45,664 nt of DNA. It comes from JAKAVK01 sp964419095. GTDB lineage: Archaea; Micrarchaeota; Micrarchaeia; Micrarchaeales; CABMGC01. Numbering within the stretch: the stretch's first letter is position 1; the number at the start of each line of letters is the position of its first letter. The position numbers and the translations under genes are program-made. The notes beneath the pieces are model-generated. The model was not told the DNA's origin and searched no databases. It saw only the letters and a list, made by a program, of their open reading frames with translations. Below, piece by piece: positions 33,322 to 41,137 of the stretch. The stretch is taken from positions 1 to 45,664 of the forward strand of contig CAYQOG010000004.1 of NCBI GenBank assembly GCA_964419095.1, given 5' to 3'.

Positions 33322-34581
33322 TCATCTTTTCTTGAGATAGGAATCCAAAGCTTTACTTACCTTCTTCCCTGCTCCAGGCATGGCATAGAGGCGCGCATCG
33401 TAGAGCGTCCTGCTGCCTATCATGTTGAGCACCAGCCCCCCGCTCTCCGTTATCGGCTTCAACTTCCCCTTGCTCTTTATGTATATCTTTGTCTTCTCAT
33501 CTATCAGGCTGAGCGGCCGCATCGTTGCAGGGAACAGCTCTTCTGCCATGACTCCTGCGCTCTCGGCGAATTCCGCCCTCTCGGATTCGTTCTCCTCCAA
33601 TGCGGCTATGCTTGATATCGCCTTTGAAGCAGATGCCTTCTGCAGAGGTTCGGGGTTGATGTATACGCACTCCAGAGGCTCCCTTGCAAGGAAGAACTTT
33701 ATCAGTTTCTTTAGGAAAGCGTCCTTTCCCTTTGCAAGGTAGCTGCCCATCGCGACCATGAAGAGGCTGTCAGTATACCTTGTTACTGCGTATTCATCGC
33801 TTTCATTTAGCAGGTCTTTCGGATTGGGCAGGTAGCCTTCTATGACCAGGTTCTCGAATATCCTCTCTGCCATGATGTTGAATGCGACCACTGCCTTGTG
33901 GTGGTAGACTGCCCTGTACATGTGGTATCTGCCAATGAGAAAGTCCTCCACAGCGATCTCGTCCCTCTCGAATATTATCCCGTTCTCCGCGTAGGATATC
34001 GTCCTTATGAGGCGGGGTATGCTTACCCTGCCGTAAGGGACTCCCGCATGGTATGAATCGCGCATCAGGTAGTCTGCCTTGTCTGCATCGAGTGCAGACG
34101 ATATGAGCAAACTTCCTGCACTCTTCGATTTTCCAGTGAACACGTCTGATATCTCGGAGGGCTTGAACGTGTCGAGCTCCTCGGCGAAGAACTTCCTGAG
34201 CAGATGCGCACCGAATTCCTCGTGGCCCTTGCCACCAAGCCTCTTCACCACTTTGTCTACCGTGTGCGAGTAGGGATAATGCCCAAGGTCATGCAGCAGT
34301 GCTGCAAGCCTCAGCTTCTCGACATTCTCGTCTCCGGTGTTGATTCCTCCCCTGTTCTTCTTCGCGGCACTGATGAACTGGCCCATCATGTGCATGGTGC
34401 CTATGCAGTGCGCGAATCTTGTGTGAGTCGCTCCAGGATAGACGAAGTCGGTGGCGCCAAGCTGCTTTATCTGGCGGAGCCTTTGGAAGATTGGCGTGTC
34501 TATGACCTTCAGTTCCTGCGCAGATATGCTGATGTTCCCGTATATGCTATCGTTTATCCTCTTTGTAACATCAACTGCCAT
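33322..34581 (-). CDS. HD-domain phosphohydrolase (SAMHD1/dGTPase-like, COG1078)
   Basis: 419 residues. The first part has TPIFQRLRQIKQLGATDFVYPGATHTRFAHCIGT, the HD pair H97-D98 in LLHDLGHYPYSH and a late Asp in SALDADKADYLMRDS. This is the pattern of archaeal SAMHD1-like proteins, which cut triphosphate from dNTPs; related members have other phosphohydrolase roles. A C-terminal basic and acidic region of about 150 residues lacks a known domain. It lies 4 bp after the NnrD gene and its stop overlaps the argS start region. Confidence 0.85.
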   Translation of the reverse strand: MAVDVTKRINDSIYGNISISAQELKVIDTPIFQRLRQIKQLGATDFVYPGATHTRFAHCIGTMHMMGQFISAAKKNRGGINTGDENVEKLRLAALLHDLGHYPYSHTVDKVVKRLGGKGHEEFGAHLLRKFFAEELDTFKPSEISDVFTGKSKSAGSLLISSALDADKADYLMRDSYHAGVPYGRVSIPRLIRTISYAENGIIFERDEIAVEDFLIGRYHMYRAVYHHKAVVAFNIMAERIFENLVIEGYLPNPKDLLNESDEYAVTRYTDSLFMVAMGSYLAKGKDAFLKKLIKFFLAREPLECVYINPEPLQKASASKAISSIAALEENESERAEFAESAGVMAEELFPATMRPLSLIDEKTKIYIKSKGKLKPITESGGLVLNMIGSRTLYDARLYAMPGAGKKVSKALDSYLKKR

Positions 34582-34585
34582 CCAA

Positions 34586-35485
34586 TCATCTGAGTTTGTC
34601 GAATTTCTTTAGAATTGAAGGTATGTATTCCACTACGTCGCTGGAGATTATATGGCTTCCCATCTTCCGCGCAAGCTCGTCGCCAATTCTCGAATGGAGA
34701 TATGCTCCTGCGACTGCAGCGTCAAACATCTCTGTTCCAGTAGCAGCATATCCTCCGATTATGCCTGAAAGCACGTCTCCTGTGCCCATGGTTGCAAGGG
34801 CTGTGCTCTTTGAACGATTAATCTTTACGCGCTTTCCGTCAGTTATTACAGTATCGTGGCCTTTGAGAAGAACATTGACACCAAGCTTCTTGGCAAGTCC
34901 GGCTGCAACAGTTATCCTCTGGCCCAGTTTCTTCGCACGGACATTCTCTCCGGAGAGGAATTCGAATTCCCTGTCCTGCGGCGTTACAACAACGTTCTTG
35001 TTCATCTTCTTCTTTGTATAGTGCAGCGCGCGTATTGCGTCGGCATCCACTACAACCTTCTTTTTCATTGCGAAACACACATCGAGGATTTTCGCCGCTG
35101 CCTTGAGCGTCCCAGGCTTCCTCCCGATCCCCATGCCCAGTGCCACGGCATCGGCCCTTTCCACCGAGTCCTTTATCCGTTTATTGAATATTATATGCTC
35201 CTTCCCCAGGTCGTTGACTATTATCGATGACGATTGGGACCTTACGGCAGGAGCAACCACCGCAGGGACATATGCAATGGCGTATCCTGCGCCGACTCTC
35301 AGCGAGGCAAGGACGTTCTGCGCAGCAAGTGAAGCGAGTGCGGGAGCTCCGTGGTACTCTTTGCTTCCGCCTATGATTACCACCAAACCCCTATCCATCT
35401 TGTTGGTGAACTTGCCTTTAGGCTGCGTTGCCCTACCTATATCCTTATTACCGGCAAACATAGCCTTGACGTTGTAATGATGCAT
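34586..35485 (-). CDS. nnrD: ADP-dependent NAD(P)H-hydrate dehydratase
   Basis: 299 residues, ribokinase-like fold. Visible are VVIIGGSKEYHGAPALAS near the N-terminus, GMGIGRK, VVVDADAIRAL and GTGDVLSGIIGG, the signature of the YjeF C-terminal family. It repairs damaged NADHX/NADPHX using ADP. There is no N-terminal epimerase (NnrE) domain as in many fused homologues. A TATA (AATATAAAAGGG, about 35508-35519) and a GAGAGGCGGA sequence precede the ATG. First gene of the operon nnrD-HD-argS. Confidence 0.88.
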   Translation of the reverse strand: MHHYNVKAMFAGNKDIGRATQPKGKFTNKMDRGLVVIIGGSKEYHGAPALASLAAQNVLASLRVGAGYAIAYVPAVVAPAVRSQSSSIIVNDLGKEHIIFNKRIKDSVERADAVALGMGIGRKPGTLKAAAKILDVCFAMKKKVVVDADAIRALHYTKKKMNKNVVVTPQDREFEFLSGENVRAKKLGQRITVAAGLAKKLGVNVLLKGHDTVITDGKRVKINRSKSTALATMGTGDVLSGIIGGYAATGTEMFDAAVAGAYLHSRIGDELARKMGSHIISSDVVEYIPSILKKFDKLR

Positions 35486-35577
35486 GGAATCCGCCTCTCT
35501 GCAAACCCTTTTATATTTTACATGAGTACAATAGAGTACTATCTTTTACAAGGTTAATAATACTAATCGGTTGTCCC

Positions 35578-36444
35578 ATGGTGAAAATTTACAAATACAA
35601 CAACAAGCTGGCCATTTACCTCCCTTTTGACGTTATAAAGGAGCTCAGCCTCTCTGAGAGCGATGAGATAGACTTCTTCAAGTACAAGGGCAATGCCTTC
35701 CTCTTTGCCAAGAAGGCAGACATCGCAGACCTTTTGACAGGCACAAAGTCGCAGCCTCAGGAGAAAGCTGTCGCTCCGGCAGAGAGGCCACCTATGCAGC
35801 AGAGGGCTGATCTCTCGCAGGATGAGATTGCCGTGCTGAAGAAGCTTGATACGCTCAGATACAACCAGAGAACGCAGGCAAACGTCGAAAAGTTGCTGAA
35901 CCAGGCAGAGAGGGAGATATTCAAGTCGCTTGTGAAGAAGAAGGCGATTTCACTCTTCAACGGGGTCTATGGAATAAGCAAGGACGTATACAACAGATTC
36001 CTTATGAGAAAGCGTCCGCAGGAGCAGCCTGCAAGCACAAGGCAGACGATACCGCAGAATGCGGAGGAGCGCAGGTTCGGCCTGCTGAAAGTCAGGGGCA
36101 ACATCGATGACGAGAACATCAAGAAACTGGAGAAGGATGGCTTCATAGTCCTCCAGACAGAGAGCGAGGCTGCTGCGGTATCGGCAGCGCTTGAGGACAG
36201 CATAAGGCATGGCCAGGTCTTCGGAACACGCGCATTCAACAAGAAATTTTACATAATGCTCAGGGCATTCCTTGAGAAGTATTCCTCTCCTGTCATAAAG
36301 GAATTGAAGGGCGGAGAGAAGCGAGTTCCTGAACTTGCAGAAAAGACAAGGCTTGATGAGAACGGAGTTCGCGCAATACTCTATTACATGTCCGAGATAG
36401 GGGATGTTAGCGAGAAGAAGCGCGACCTCTTTAGGCTTGCCTGA
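35578..36444 (+). CDS. AbrB/SpoVT-like domain protein with winged-helix C-terminus
   Basis: 288 residues. The first 47 residues (VKIYKYNNKLAIYLPFDVIKELSLSESDEIDFFKYKGNAFLFAKK) have the swapped-hairpin AbrB pattern found in DNA-binding regulators. A Gln/Pro-rich linker follows. The rest is helical with two wHTH-like pieces, one near residues 90-135 (REIFKSLVKKKAISLFNGVYGIS) and one near the end (VPELAEKTRLDENGVRAILYYM). Full-length homologues are not known to me. It looks like an archaeal transcription regulator. Divergent from nnrD; its TGA is directly next to the Sec61-beta stop. Confidence 0.6.
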   Translation: MVKIYKYNNKLAIYLPFDVIKELSLSESDEIDFFKYKGNAFLFAKKADIADLLTGTKSQPQEKAVAPAERPPMQQRADLSQDEIAVLKKLDTLRYNQRTQANVEKLLNQAEREIFKSLVKKKAISLFNGVYGISKDVYNRFLMRKRPQEQPASTRQTIPQNAEERRFGLLKVRGNIDDENIKKLEKDGFIVLQTESEAAAVSAALEDSIRHGQVFGTRAFNKKFYIMLRAFLEKYSSPVIKELKGGEKRVPELAEKTRLDENGVRAILYYMSEIGDVSEKKRDLFRLA

Positions 36445-36606
36445 TCATGCGCCCGCTATGTGGTCAAGGATCATTATCACTATGGCGAAAGCCGCTACTG
36501 CCACCAGTACCATTTTAGCGTTCAGCTTCGGCCCGCGCTCCGGGGCATCGTAGAAGCTGAGTATTCCTGCCTGCTGCTGCGGCGCGTTGAGTGCCATGTT
36601 CGTCAT
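36445..36606 (-). CDS. secG: Preprotein translocase Sec61-beta subunit
   Basis: A 53-codon gene below usual length cut-offs. It reads MTNMALNAPQQQAGILSF then YDAPERGPKLNAKMVLVAVAAF and a helix ending in LDHIAGA. It has the archaeal SecBeta layout: a short polar N-terminus, an AGILSFYD-like motif, the G-P-K-L preface and one C-terminal membrane helix. It is a part of the SecYE-beta channel for export. The ATG at 36606 is about 26 bp from the TATA centre (36629-36636), so it is probably leaderless; a second ATG is three codons on. It is convergent with the AbrB gene, abutting stops. Confidence 0.8.
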   Translation of the reverse strand: MTNMALNAPQQQAGILSFYDAPERGPKLNAKMVLVAVAAFAIVIMILDHIAGA

Positions 36607-36628
36607 TTACTATGTTGGCACAAAACCT

Positions 36629-36636
36629 ATTTAAAT
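36629..36636. promoter_or_regulatory. Palindromic shared TATA box for divergent genes
   Basis: ATTTAAAT is a perfect palindrome centred at 36632.5. The secG ATG (36606, minus) is 26 bp on one side and the ATG of the neighbour (36657, plus) 25 bp on the other. Both are the usual archaeal TATA-to-start distance, so one box can drive two leaderless mRNAs. Confidence 0.55.
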
Positions 36637-36656
36637 CATGGCTTGAAGGTAGAAGC

Positions 36657-37388
36657 ATGGCGATCGGTCTGCGCAAAGCAGAAAGGGCGAGGGTACGGGA
36701 TGAAAATCTTGATCTGCTCCTTTCCGCAGCAAGGAAAGACTCGACAGCAAACGGTCTGAGGCCTCTTTTAAGGAAGGCAGCAAAAGCAGTAGGAACATTC
36801 GGACCTCTGCTTGGCGTAGCCCAGATAATGGGCGCTGCCGGTTTGTCGGATAATTTCTCGTGGAGGGAACGCACCCTAAGTTCCACAATGGATGAAAGCG
36901 GGAAGCTGCCTTCCATGCTATTCACTTCAGGTGCAGCATGGGCAGGAGTTGCAACGCTTGTAGAAGCGCATCTGCTCAGGAAGTCAGACAGCGGAGAGTT
37001 GAGCATCGTTGGCAAGGTTGGCGTTGCCGCGGCCACAGTTACAGGAGTATCGCTGATAGGCACGGGCGCGACGAGAGGCAGATTAAGGAGAGCGCATACC
37101 CCGTTTGCGGTAGCATGTTTCATATCGGGGCCTGCCATTACAATCTTCGGAGGCATTGACATGATTATTAATGGATCCAAGGTCGGAGGTGCGGCTGCAT
37201 TTGCCGCTGGAGCCTTTGCAACTACGGTCGCAATAAAGAATGTCGAGTCAGGGGGCAAGTTGGCTGCCATGTCAGAGGCCAAGCACGCAGTGGCGGTAAG
37301 CGCCGGCGGAATGATGATAGGTGTTGTCAGGCTCCTCCGCACAAACGGCGCGGCGGGCAATCAGGCAGTGGAGCGCGCCGCAGCATAG
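36657..37388 (+). CDS. Multi-pass membrane protein, unknown
   Basis: 243 residues from the ATG at 36657. A basic amphipathic N-terminus (ERARVRDENLDLLLSAARK) is followed by about six hydrophobic, Gly/Ala-rich segments (FGPLLGVAQIMGAAGL, SMLFTSGAAWAGVATLV, KVGVAAATVTGVSLIGT, FAVACFISGPAITIFGG, GAAAFAAGAFATTVAI, AVAVSAGGMMIGVV). No motif of an enzyme or transporter is visible. The start matches the leaderless position set by the shared TATA. The frame is open upstream, but that part overlaps Sec61-beta on the other strand. Confidence 0.65.
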   Translation: MAIGLRKAERARVRDENLDLLLSAARKDSTANGLRPLLRKAAKAVGTFGPLLGVAQIMGAAGLSDNFSWRERTLSSTMDESGKLPSMLFTSGAAWAGVATLVEAHLLRKSDSGELSIVGKVGVAAATVTGVSLIGTGATRGRLRRAHTPFAVACFISGPAITIFGGIDMIINGSKVGGAAAFAAGAFATTVAIKNVESGGKLAAMSEAKHAVAVSAGGMMIGVVRLLRTNGAAGNQAVERAAA

Positions 37389-37462
37389 TCGGATATTTAA
37401 AGCTGAATCGTTATGATATAGCCTGTTAGTGCTAAGGAAAACAGGCATATCCTGTGATAGTA

Positions 37463-38338
37463 ATGCTTCTGAATGACTTCTCAAAGATAAAACTTCCTGA
37501 AAGAGTTGCCTCTGCGATAAACGAAGTGGACAGGAAGGTCTCGACGATTGACAGGGCATCGTTCAGGAACAGCGAGTTGTATCTTCCTTCGATGCACCTG
37601 CTCAACAGGAAAGGCAAGCTGATGCGGCCGTCACTTGTGCTTCTGGGCGCATATGTCACAGGCCAGGACGCCAGATTCTTTGCGGATCTTGCCCTCTCCG
37701 CTGAACTTCTCCATACCTCATCGCTTATACACGATGACATAATAGACAGGGATGCAAAGCGCAGGGGCGTTGATGCAGTCCATGTGAAATACGGAAATGA
37801 GGCGGCGATACTCGCCGGAGACGCGCTCATCTCAAAGGCGATAAGCGTGGCATCGCGGTACGGGCGAGACACTATAGAGAGGATCTCGCAGGCTGCGATG
37901 GACATGTGCGCCGGCGAGGCTCTCGATTATGCGTTCCAGAGAAGCGGAAAGATCCCCTCATTGAAGGAATACGAGGAGATCGCAAGGATGAAGAGCGCAT
38001 CCCTGATCGCCACGTGCTGCAGCATCGCTGCATTCTACAACAAGGAAAAGGTTGCAAAGAACCTCTATGAATTTGGGATGAAGATGGGCGTTGCATTCCA
38101 GATGCGCGACGACATACTGGATTTCGCAGATTCAAAGAGCGGAAAGGGCAAAGGGACTGACAGGAAGAGGCCGAATGTAGTGATGACGCTAAAGGCAACT
38201 TCCGATCTGTCGGATAAGCTTGCACTGGAAAAGGCGGTGAAACTGCAGAACAGCTATGTTGAGAATGCAATCCGCGAGCTTGGAGCGGCGGGCAGGGGCT
38301 CGTTGCTCTCAAAATATGCAAGCGCGACAAAAGTCTAA
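37463..38338 (+). CDS. Short-chain polyprenyl diphosphate synthase (GGPP synthase-like)
   Basis: 291 residues from the ATG at 37463; a GTG at 37454 is also possible. First Asp-rich motif IHDDIIDRD and second QMRDDILDF. The family makes GPP, FPP or GGPP from IPP and DMAPP. In archaea GGPP is the precursor of the membrane lipid chains, so it pairs with the UbiA-type enzyme at 16203. Before the first Asp-rich motif the residues are LSAELLHTSSL, with no bulky aromatic at the fifth position, which fits C20 production. TATA GATATTTAAAGC (about 37391-37402). Confidence 0.88.
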   Translation: MLLNDFSKIKLPERVASAINEVDRKVSTIDRASFRNSELYLPSMHLLNRKGKLMRPSLVLLGAYVTGQDARFFADLALSAELLHTSSLIHDDIIDRDAKRRGVDAVHVKYGNEAAILAGDALISKAISVASRYGRDTIERISQAAMDMCAGEALDYAFQRSGKIPSLKEYEEIARMKSASLIATCCSIAAFYNKEKVAKNLYEFGMKMGVAFQMRDDILDFADSKSGKGKGTDRKRPNVVMTLKATSDLSDKLALEKAVKLQNSYVENAIRELGAAGRGSLLSKYASATKV

Positions 38339-38341
38339 TGG

Positions 38342-39034
38342 CTACTTGAATCCGGTTATCAGGAATCCTACGCCTGTGGCAAGCTCCCTCGTCTTCACAT
38401 CCCTGAATCCTCTCGATTTGAGCATGGAAACAGCCGACTTCTTGTCGAAGTGGCGTATGCTGTAGAGCAGCCACTTGTACGCATCTATGCCTAGGACGTA
38501 GCCTAAGGGGCGCATAAGGATTCCGAAGTATGCGTAGAAGATTGCTCTCTGGTATGCGCGGTCAGGGTTGCCCATCTCGAGTATCACGAACTTGCCGTCC
38601 TTCTTCAAGACTCTGTAGAGCTCATTGAAGAATCTGCCGAGGTCGTCGAAGTTCCTGAGGGCGAATGCGCATGTAGCCACGTCAAAAGAGGAATCAGGTA
38701 GATCCATTGAGAGAGCGTCTCCTGTTTCAAGGGATACGTTAGTCAATCCCGCCTTCTCAACCTTCTCCTTGCCTACCTGGAGCATCTCCTTGTTGAAATC
38801 CACTCCGGTTATCTCAACTTTCTTGCCCATCCTTGCCGCGTCCTGCGCAATCATCATCGCAACATCTGCAGTGCCGGTAGCGATGTCGAGCACCATGCAT
38901 GATTCCTTGGCTATCATAGCCTCCTTTGCGGCTTCCTTGCGCCATCCGATGTCCACGCCAAGGCTGTAGACATGGTTTGCTCGGTCGTATTTGCCGTGAT
39001 AATCAGTAAACAGCTTCTGTATGCGCTCGCTCAT
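38342..39034 (-). CDS. ubiE: UbiE/COQ5-like SAM-dependent methyltransferase
   Basis: 230 residues from the ATG at 39034. Class I Rossmann motifs are VLDIATGTADVAM (SAM glycine loop), VDFNKEML and FDVATCAFALRNFDD, and the UbiE-type tail with PLGYVLG and GVGFLITGFK. The family C-methylates demethylmenaquinone or related quinone precursors. Quinone synthesis in a reduced DPANN-like genome is open, and lipid or other small-molecule methylation remains possible. It is downstream of the EF-Tu domain II gene, same strand. Confidence 0.8.
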   Translation of the reverse strand: MSERIQKLFTDYHGKYDRANHVYSLGVDIGWRKEAAKEAMIAKESCMVLDIATGTADVAMMIAQDAARMGKKVEITGVDFNKEMLQVGKEKVEKAGLTNVSLETGDALSMDLPDSSFDVATCAFALRNFDDLGRFFNELYRVLKKDGKFVILEMGNPDRAYQRAIFYAYFGILMRPLGYVLGIDAYKWLLYSIRHFDKKSAVSMLKSRGFRDVKTRELATGVGFLITGFK

Positions 39035-39060
39035 CGTCTGACCATTATGCACCTGCGTTG

Positions 39061-39423
39061 CTATACAGAACTGATCTTATAGACAGAGAGACCAGGGCTT
39101 ACCTTGTACTTGAGCTTGATTCCCACAGAATCCCCATCTCCGGCCTCTTCGACATTCTCACGGTTGATCTGCATACTGATTATCTTCTGCCTTACCGCCT
39201 CTTCCTCGTCTCCTATCTCGATTACATCTCCTACCTTCAGATTCCCGTTGAGCTTTATTGCGACGACGCTTATCTTGTCGAAGAAGTCTTCCACAGTGCC
39301 TATCGCAACCTTGTTCTGCCGAGGCATGGAATTCGGGTTGGGATCAGGATTAGGGTTTCTGTTATCCCTTGCTTCCATTGTGTCAAGCACATCCATTGTG
39401 CTGTCAAGGTCGCTGTTCTTCAT
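39061..39423 (-). CDS. Stand-alone EF-Tu domain II-like protein
   Basis: 120 residues from the ATG at 39423 (possible earlier start at 39447). After a polar Asn/Pro-rich N-terminus (NRNPNPDPNPNSMPRQN) comes a beta-barrel matching translation-factor domain II: VAIGTVEDFFDKISVVAIKL, KVGDVIEIG, then IISMQINRENVEEAGDGDSVGIKL. There is no GTPase domain, so it cannot be a factor by itself; such stand-alone domains are known in archaea and their partner is undetermined. Just upstream of the UbiE-like gene. Confidence 0.7.
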   Translation of the reverse strand: MKNSDLDSTMDVLDTMEARDNRNPNPDPNPNSMPRQNKVAIGTVEDFFDKISVVAIKLNGNLKVGDVIEIGDEEEAVRQKIISMQINRENVEEAGDGDSVGIKLKYKVSPGLSVYKISSV

Positions 39424-39461
39424 TGTCTCGCCAGTCTCCTTTCTCAAAGCAGGTTAAAAAA

Positions 39462-39513
39462 GCCTCCGGCGGGCTGCGGCCGGTCTGGAGTGGTCTCTTA
39501 CCTTTGCAGAGAG
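39462..39513 (+). repeat. Type I cassette repeat, copy R1
   Basis: GCCTCCGGCGGGCTGCGGCC and TGGTCTCTTACCTTTGCAGAG match R2, R4 and R5 with a different middle (GGTCTGGAG). It contains the TCTCT/AGAGA hairpin. It marks the left border of the toxin-antitoxin array, after AGGTTAAAAAA. Confidence 0.8.
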
Positions 39514-39546
39514 CCAAACCGTCATTCAGGTGCCACCTTTTTGCGG

Positions 39547-39963
39547 CTATCGTAATGATATTATTTTAAGTCCCTCGACTTTTTGAAAATCCTTGATGTT
39601 GTCAGTGAGTAGCGGAGCATTGTTAGACATCGATATGGCAGCATACAACGAATCATAAGCAGTCAAATTGTCTGATGCAGCTATGCCTATTGCTGCGTGC
39701 GCCAGTTTCCTAGTCTCTATTTTCGTTACCTTATCCCAGACAAGCAGGGCCATGTCTACACGCTGACTAACATCTTCCTTGCCTATGTCCTTGAGTAGCT
39801 TATAATGCTTCCAGATGGCATTTAGGACTTCTGCCAAGGCGATATCTGGAGAGACTATAATCTCGCCTCTGCTTATAGCAGATTCTATCTCGCTTGTGGC
39901 CCTCAGGCTGCCCTCTTCCTTTATTACTAACTTAACAAGTGCGCTGGCATCTACGACCATCAT
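39547..39963 (-). CDS. vapC: PIN-domain toxin, VapC family
   Basis: 138 residues. PIN fold with the acidic residues in VVDASALVKLVIKEE, the mid Glu in IALAEVLNAIW, LTAYDSLYAAIS and LLTDN. PIN toxins are Mg-dependent RNases that cut tRNA or rRNA. It follows its antitoxin by 4 bp. Its stop is 33 bp from repeat R1. Confidence 0.85.
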   Translation of the reverse strand: MMVVDASALVKLVIKEEGSLRATSEIESAISRGEIIVSPDIALAEVLNAIWKHYKLLKDIGKEDVSQRVDMALLVWDKVTKIETRKLAHAAIGIAASDNLTAYDSLYAAISMSNNAPLLTDNIKDFQKVEGLKIISLR

Positions 39964-39967
39964 GTAC

Positions 39968-40186
39968 TCACCTAGTATTTCTATCCTCTCTTATCATAGG
40001 CGTACTATCGGCATGCATCTTTTCATGTTTCATCATCTCCTCCCGCTTCTTTAAGAAGAGCAATAACTCTTGCTGTTTTATCTGCGCTTCGAGATAGTCT
40101 CTTACTCTCTCGCTCCAGTTGATCTTGTACTTCTTCATCTGCATCTGAAGCTCTTCAGGTATCCTTATCGAAATCAGGCCGCTCAT
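39968..40186 (-). CDS. vapB: VapB-type antitoxin, ribbon-helix-helix
   Basis: 72 residues from the ATG at 40186. It starts MSGLISIRIPEELQMQMKKY, a ribbon-helix-helix DNA-binding pattern, followed by INWSERVRDYLEAQIKQQE and a long helical, highly charged tail that would wrap the VapC partner. A longer frame reaches into repeat R2 and is not protein-like. TATA-like TTTATAAATG lies upstream (about 40216-40225). Confidence 0.75.
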   Translation of the reverse strand: MSGLISIRIPEELQMQMKKYKINWSERVRDYLEAQIKQQELLLFLKKREEMMKHEKMHADSTPMIREDRNTR

Positions 40187-40260
40187 CTTATCACCAGTTA
40201 TATTACACGCTGCAGATTTATAAATGTTTACTTTATGTATTATGCTTGTATATACAATTA

Positions 40261-40316
40261 GCTCCGGCGGGCTGCGGCTGCGCTGTAATGGTCTCTTACC
40301 TTTGCAGAGAGAAGGC
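40261..40316 (+). repeat. Type I cassette repeat, copy R2
   Basis: GCTCCGGCGGGCTGCGGCTGCGCTGTAATGGTCTCTTACC plus TTTGCAGAGAGAAGGC. It lacks one C near the 5' end. It lies between divergent 5' ends (vapB on the left, wHTH antitoxin on the right), so it is not a simple terminator. Confidence 0.8.
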
Positions 40317-40388
40317 ACCTGTCGATTTAGTGCCCTTACTTTGGACCTTGCTAAAGAGTGCGAATTAGATTATATATTTATATAAAAT

Positions 40389-40406
40389 AGATATATTTAT
40401 ATATCT
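40389..40406. promoter_or_regulatory. AT-rich palindrome overlapping the wHTH/RelE promoter
   Basis: AGATATATTTATATATCT is a near-perfect 18-bp palindrome (8-bp arms, TT centre), 20-28 bp before the antitoxin ATG, on top of the TATA box. A TA autoregulatory operator and a leaderless start fit this position. Confidence 0.5.
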
Positions 40407-40425
40407 ATCTGTTACATTAATAACT

Positions 40426-40695
40426 ATGGGACAAATACAAACGCAGATAATGCATTCGCCAACTTTAGATACAGTACTTATGGTAGAACGCACCTTGCAA
40501 GATGCGAAACAGGTAATCAAGGTATCCGAGTTGAAGAGACGGTTGCCGCGTAAGGTAATGCATCAGACACTGATGAGAATATTGGATTACCTTCAGGAAA
40601 GTGGAAAAATACTCATCACTACAAAAGGGGTCGTTTGGACTTACACCCCTAGAGATATAATGGGAAGGCTGAAGAAAGGAGGTTTGGAATTATGA
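40426..40695 (+). CDS. Winged-helix antitoxin of a RelE-type pair
   Basis: 89 residues, with a winged-helix pattern (VIKVSELKRRLPRKVMHQTLMRILDYLQESGKILITTKGVVWTY). Its stop overlaps the RelE start by 4 bp (ATGA), as expected for a TA pair. The HTH would bind the upstream palindrome and repress the operon. Family call is by context. Confidence 0.7.
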   Translation: MGQIQTQIMHSPTLDTVLMVERTLQDAKQVIKVSELKRRLPRKVMHQTLMRILDYLQESGKILITTKGVVWTYTPRDIMGRLKKGGLEL

Positions 40696-41057
40696 AGGGT
40701 CCAAAGACCATAAGAGTAATTTTGCAAGACCAAGCTAGAGAGGAGTATGAAACGCTGACCATTGTTGTAAATGAACAGAAAAAGAAGGGAAAAACAAATT
40801 CGGAGGAGATTCAGCTCTTGAAGTCCATAGATAACAAAGTTGCAATATTGAAGTACAATCCGGCATATGGGCAAAGTATAGAGAAGGAACGTATCCCAAA
40901 AGCCATAAATGTGGATAATTTATTTAGAGTTGAACTGACGCACTACTGGAGAATGCTTTACACCATCAGAACTAATGAGGTTGAGATAGTAAGTTTCGTT
41001 TTGTATATAATAGATCATCCGACTTACGATAAGATCTTCAAGTACAAAGGCAGATGA
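40692..41057 (+). CDS. RelE/ParE-superfamily toxin
   Basis: 121 residues. Characteristic archaeal pattern: KYNPAYGQSIEKERIPK, then DNLFRVELTHYWRMLYTIRTNEVEIVSFVLYIIDHPTYDKIF. RelE toxins cut mRNA in the ribosome. It is translationally coupled to the wHTH antitoxin. Its stop is 12 bp before repeat R3. Confidence 0.8.
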   Translation: MKGPKTIRVILQDQAREEYETLTIVVNEQKKKGKTNSEEIQLLKSIDNKVAILKYNPAYGQSIEKERIPKAINVDNLFRVELTHYWRMLYTIRTNEVEIVSFVLYIIDHPTYDKIFKYKGR

Positions 41058-41068
41058 ATGTAGTATTA

Positions 41069-41116
41069 GCCCCCAGTCAGCCATTCCATAATGGTCTCTT
41101 ACCTTTGCAAAGAGGA
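41069..41116 (+). repeat. Type I cassette repeat, degenerate copy R3
   Basis: The 3' half ATAATGGTCTCTTACCTTTGCAAAGAGG is well kept. The 5' GC-rich half is altered (GCCCCCAGTCAGCCATTCC). It lies between two convergent 3' ends. Confidence 0.7.
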
Positions 41117-41137
41117 GTTCGTTAATGCAATAAGAAT

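Noticed and set aside
33073..33325. Treating the 31409-33325 frame as an intact 638-residue ArgRS
   Set aside because: Its first 80 codons are not ArgRS-like, while the N-terminal domain is clearly encoded in the other frame.
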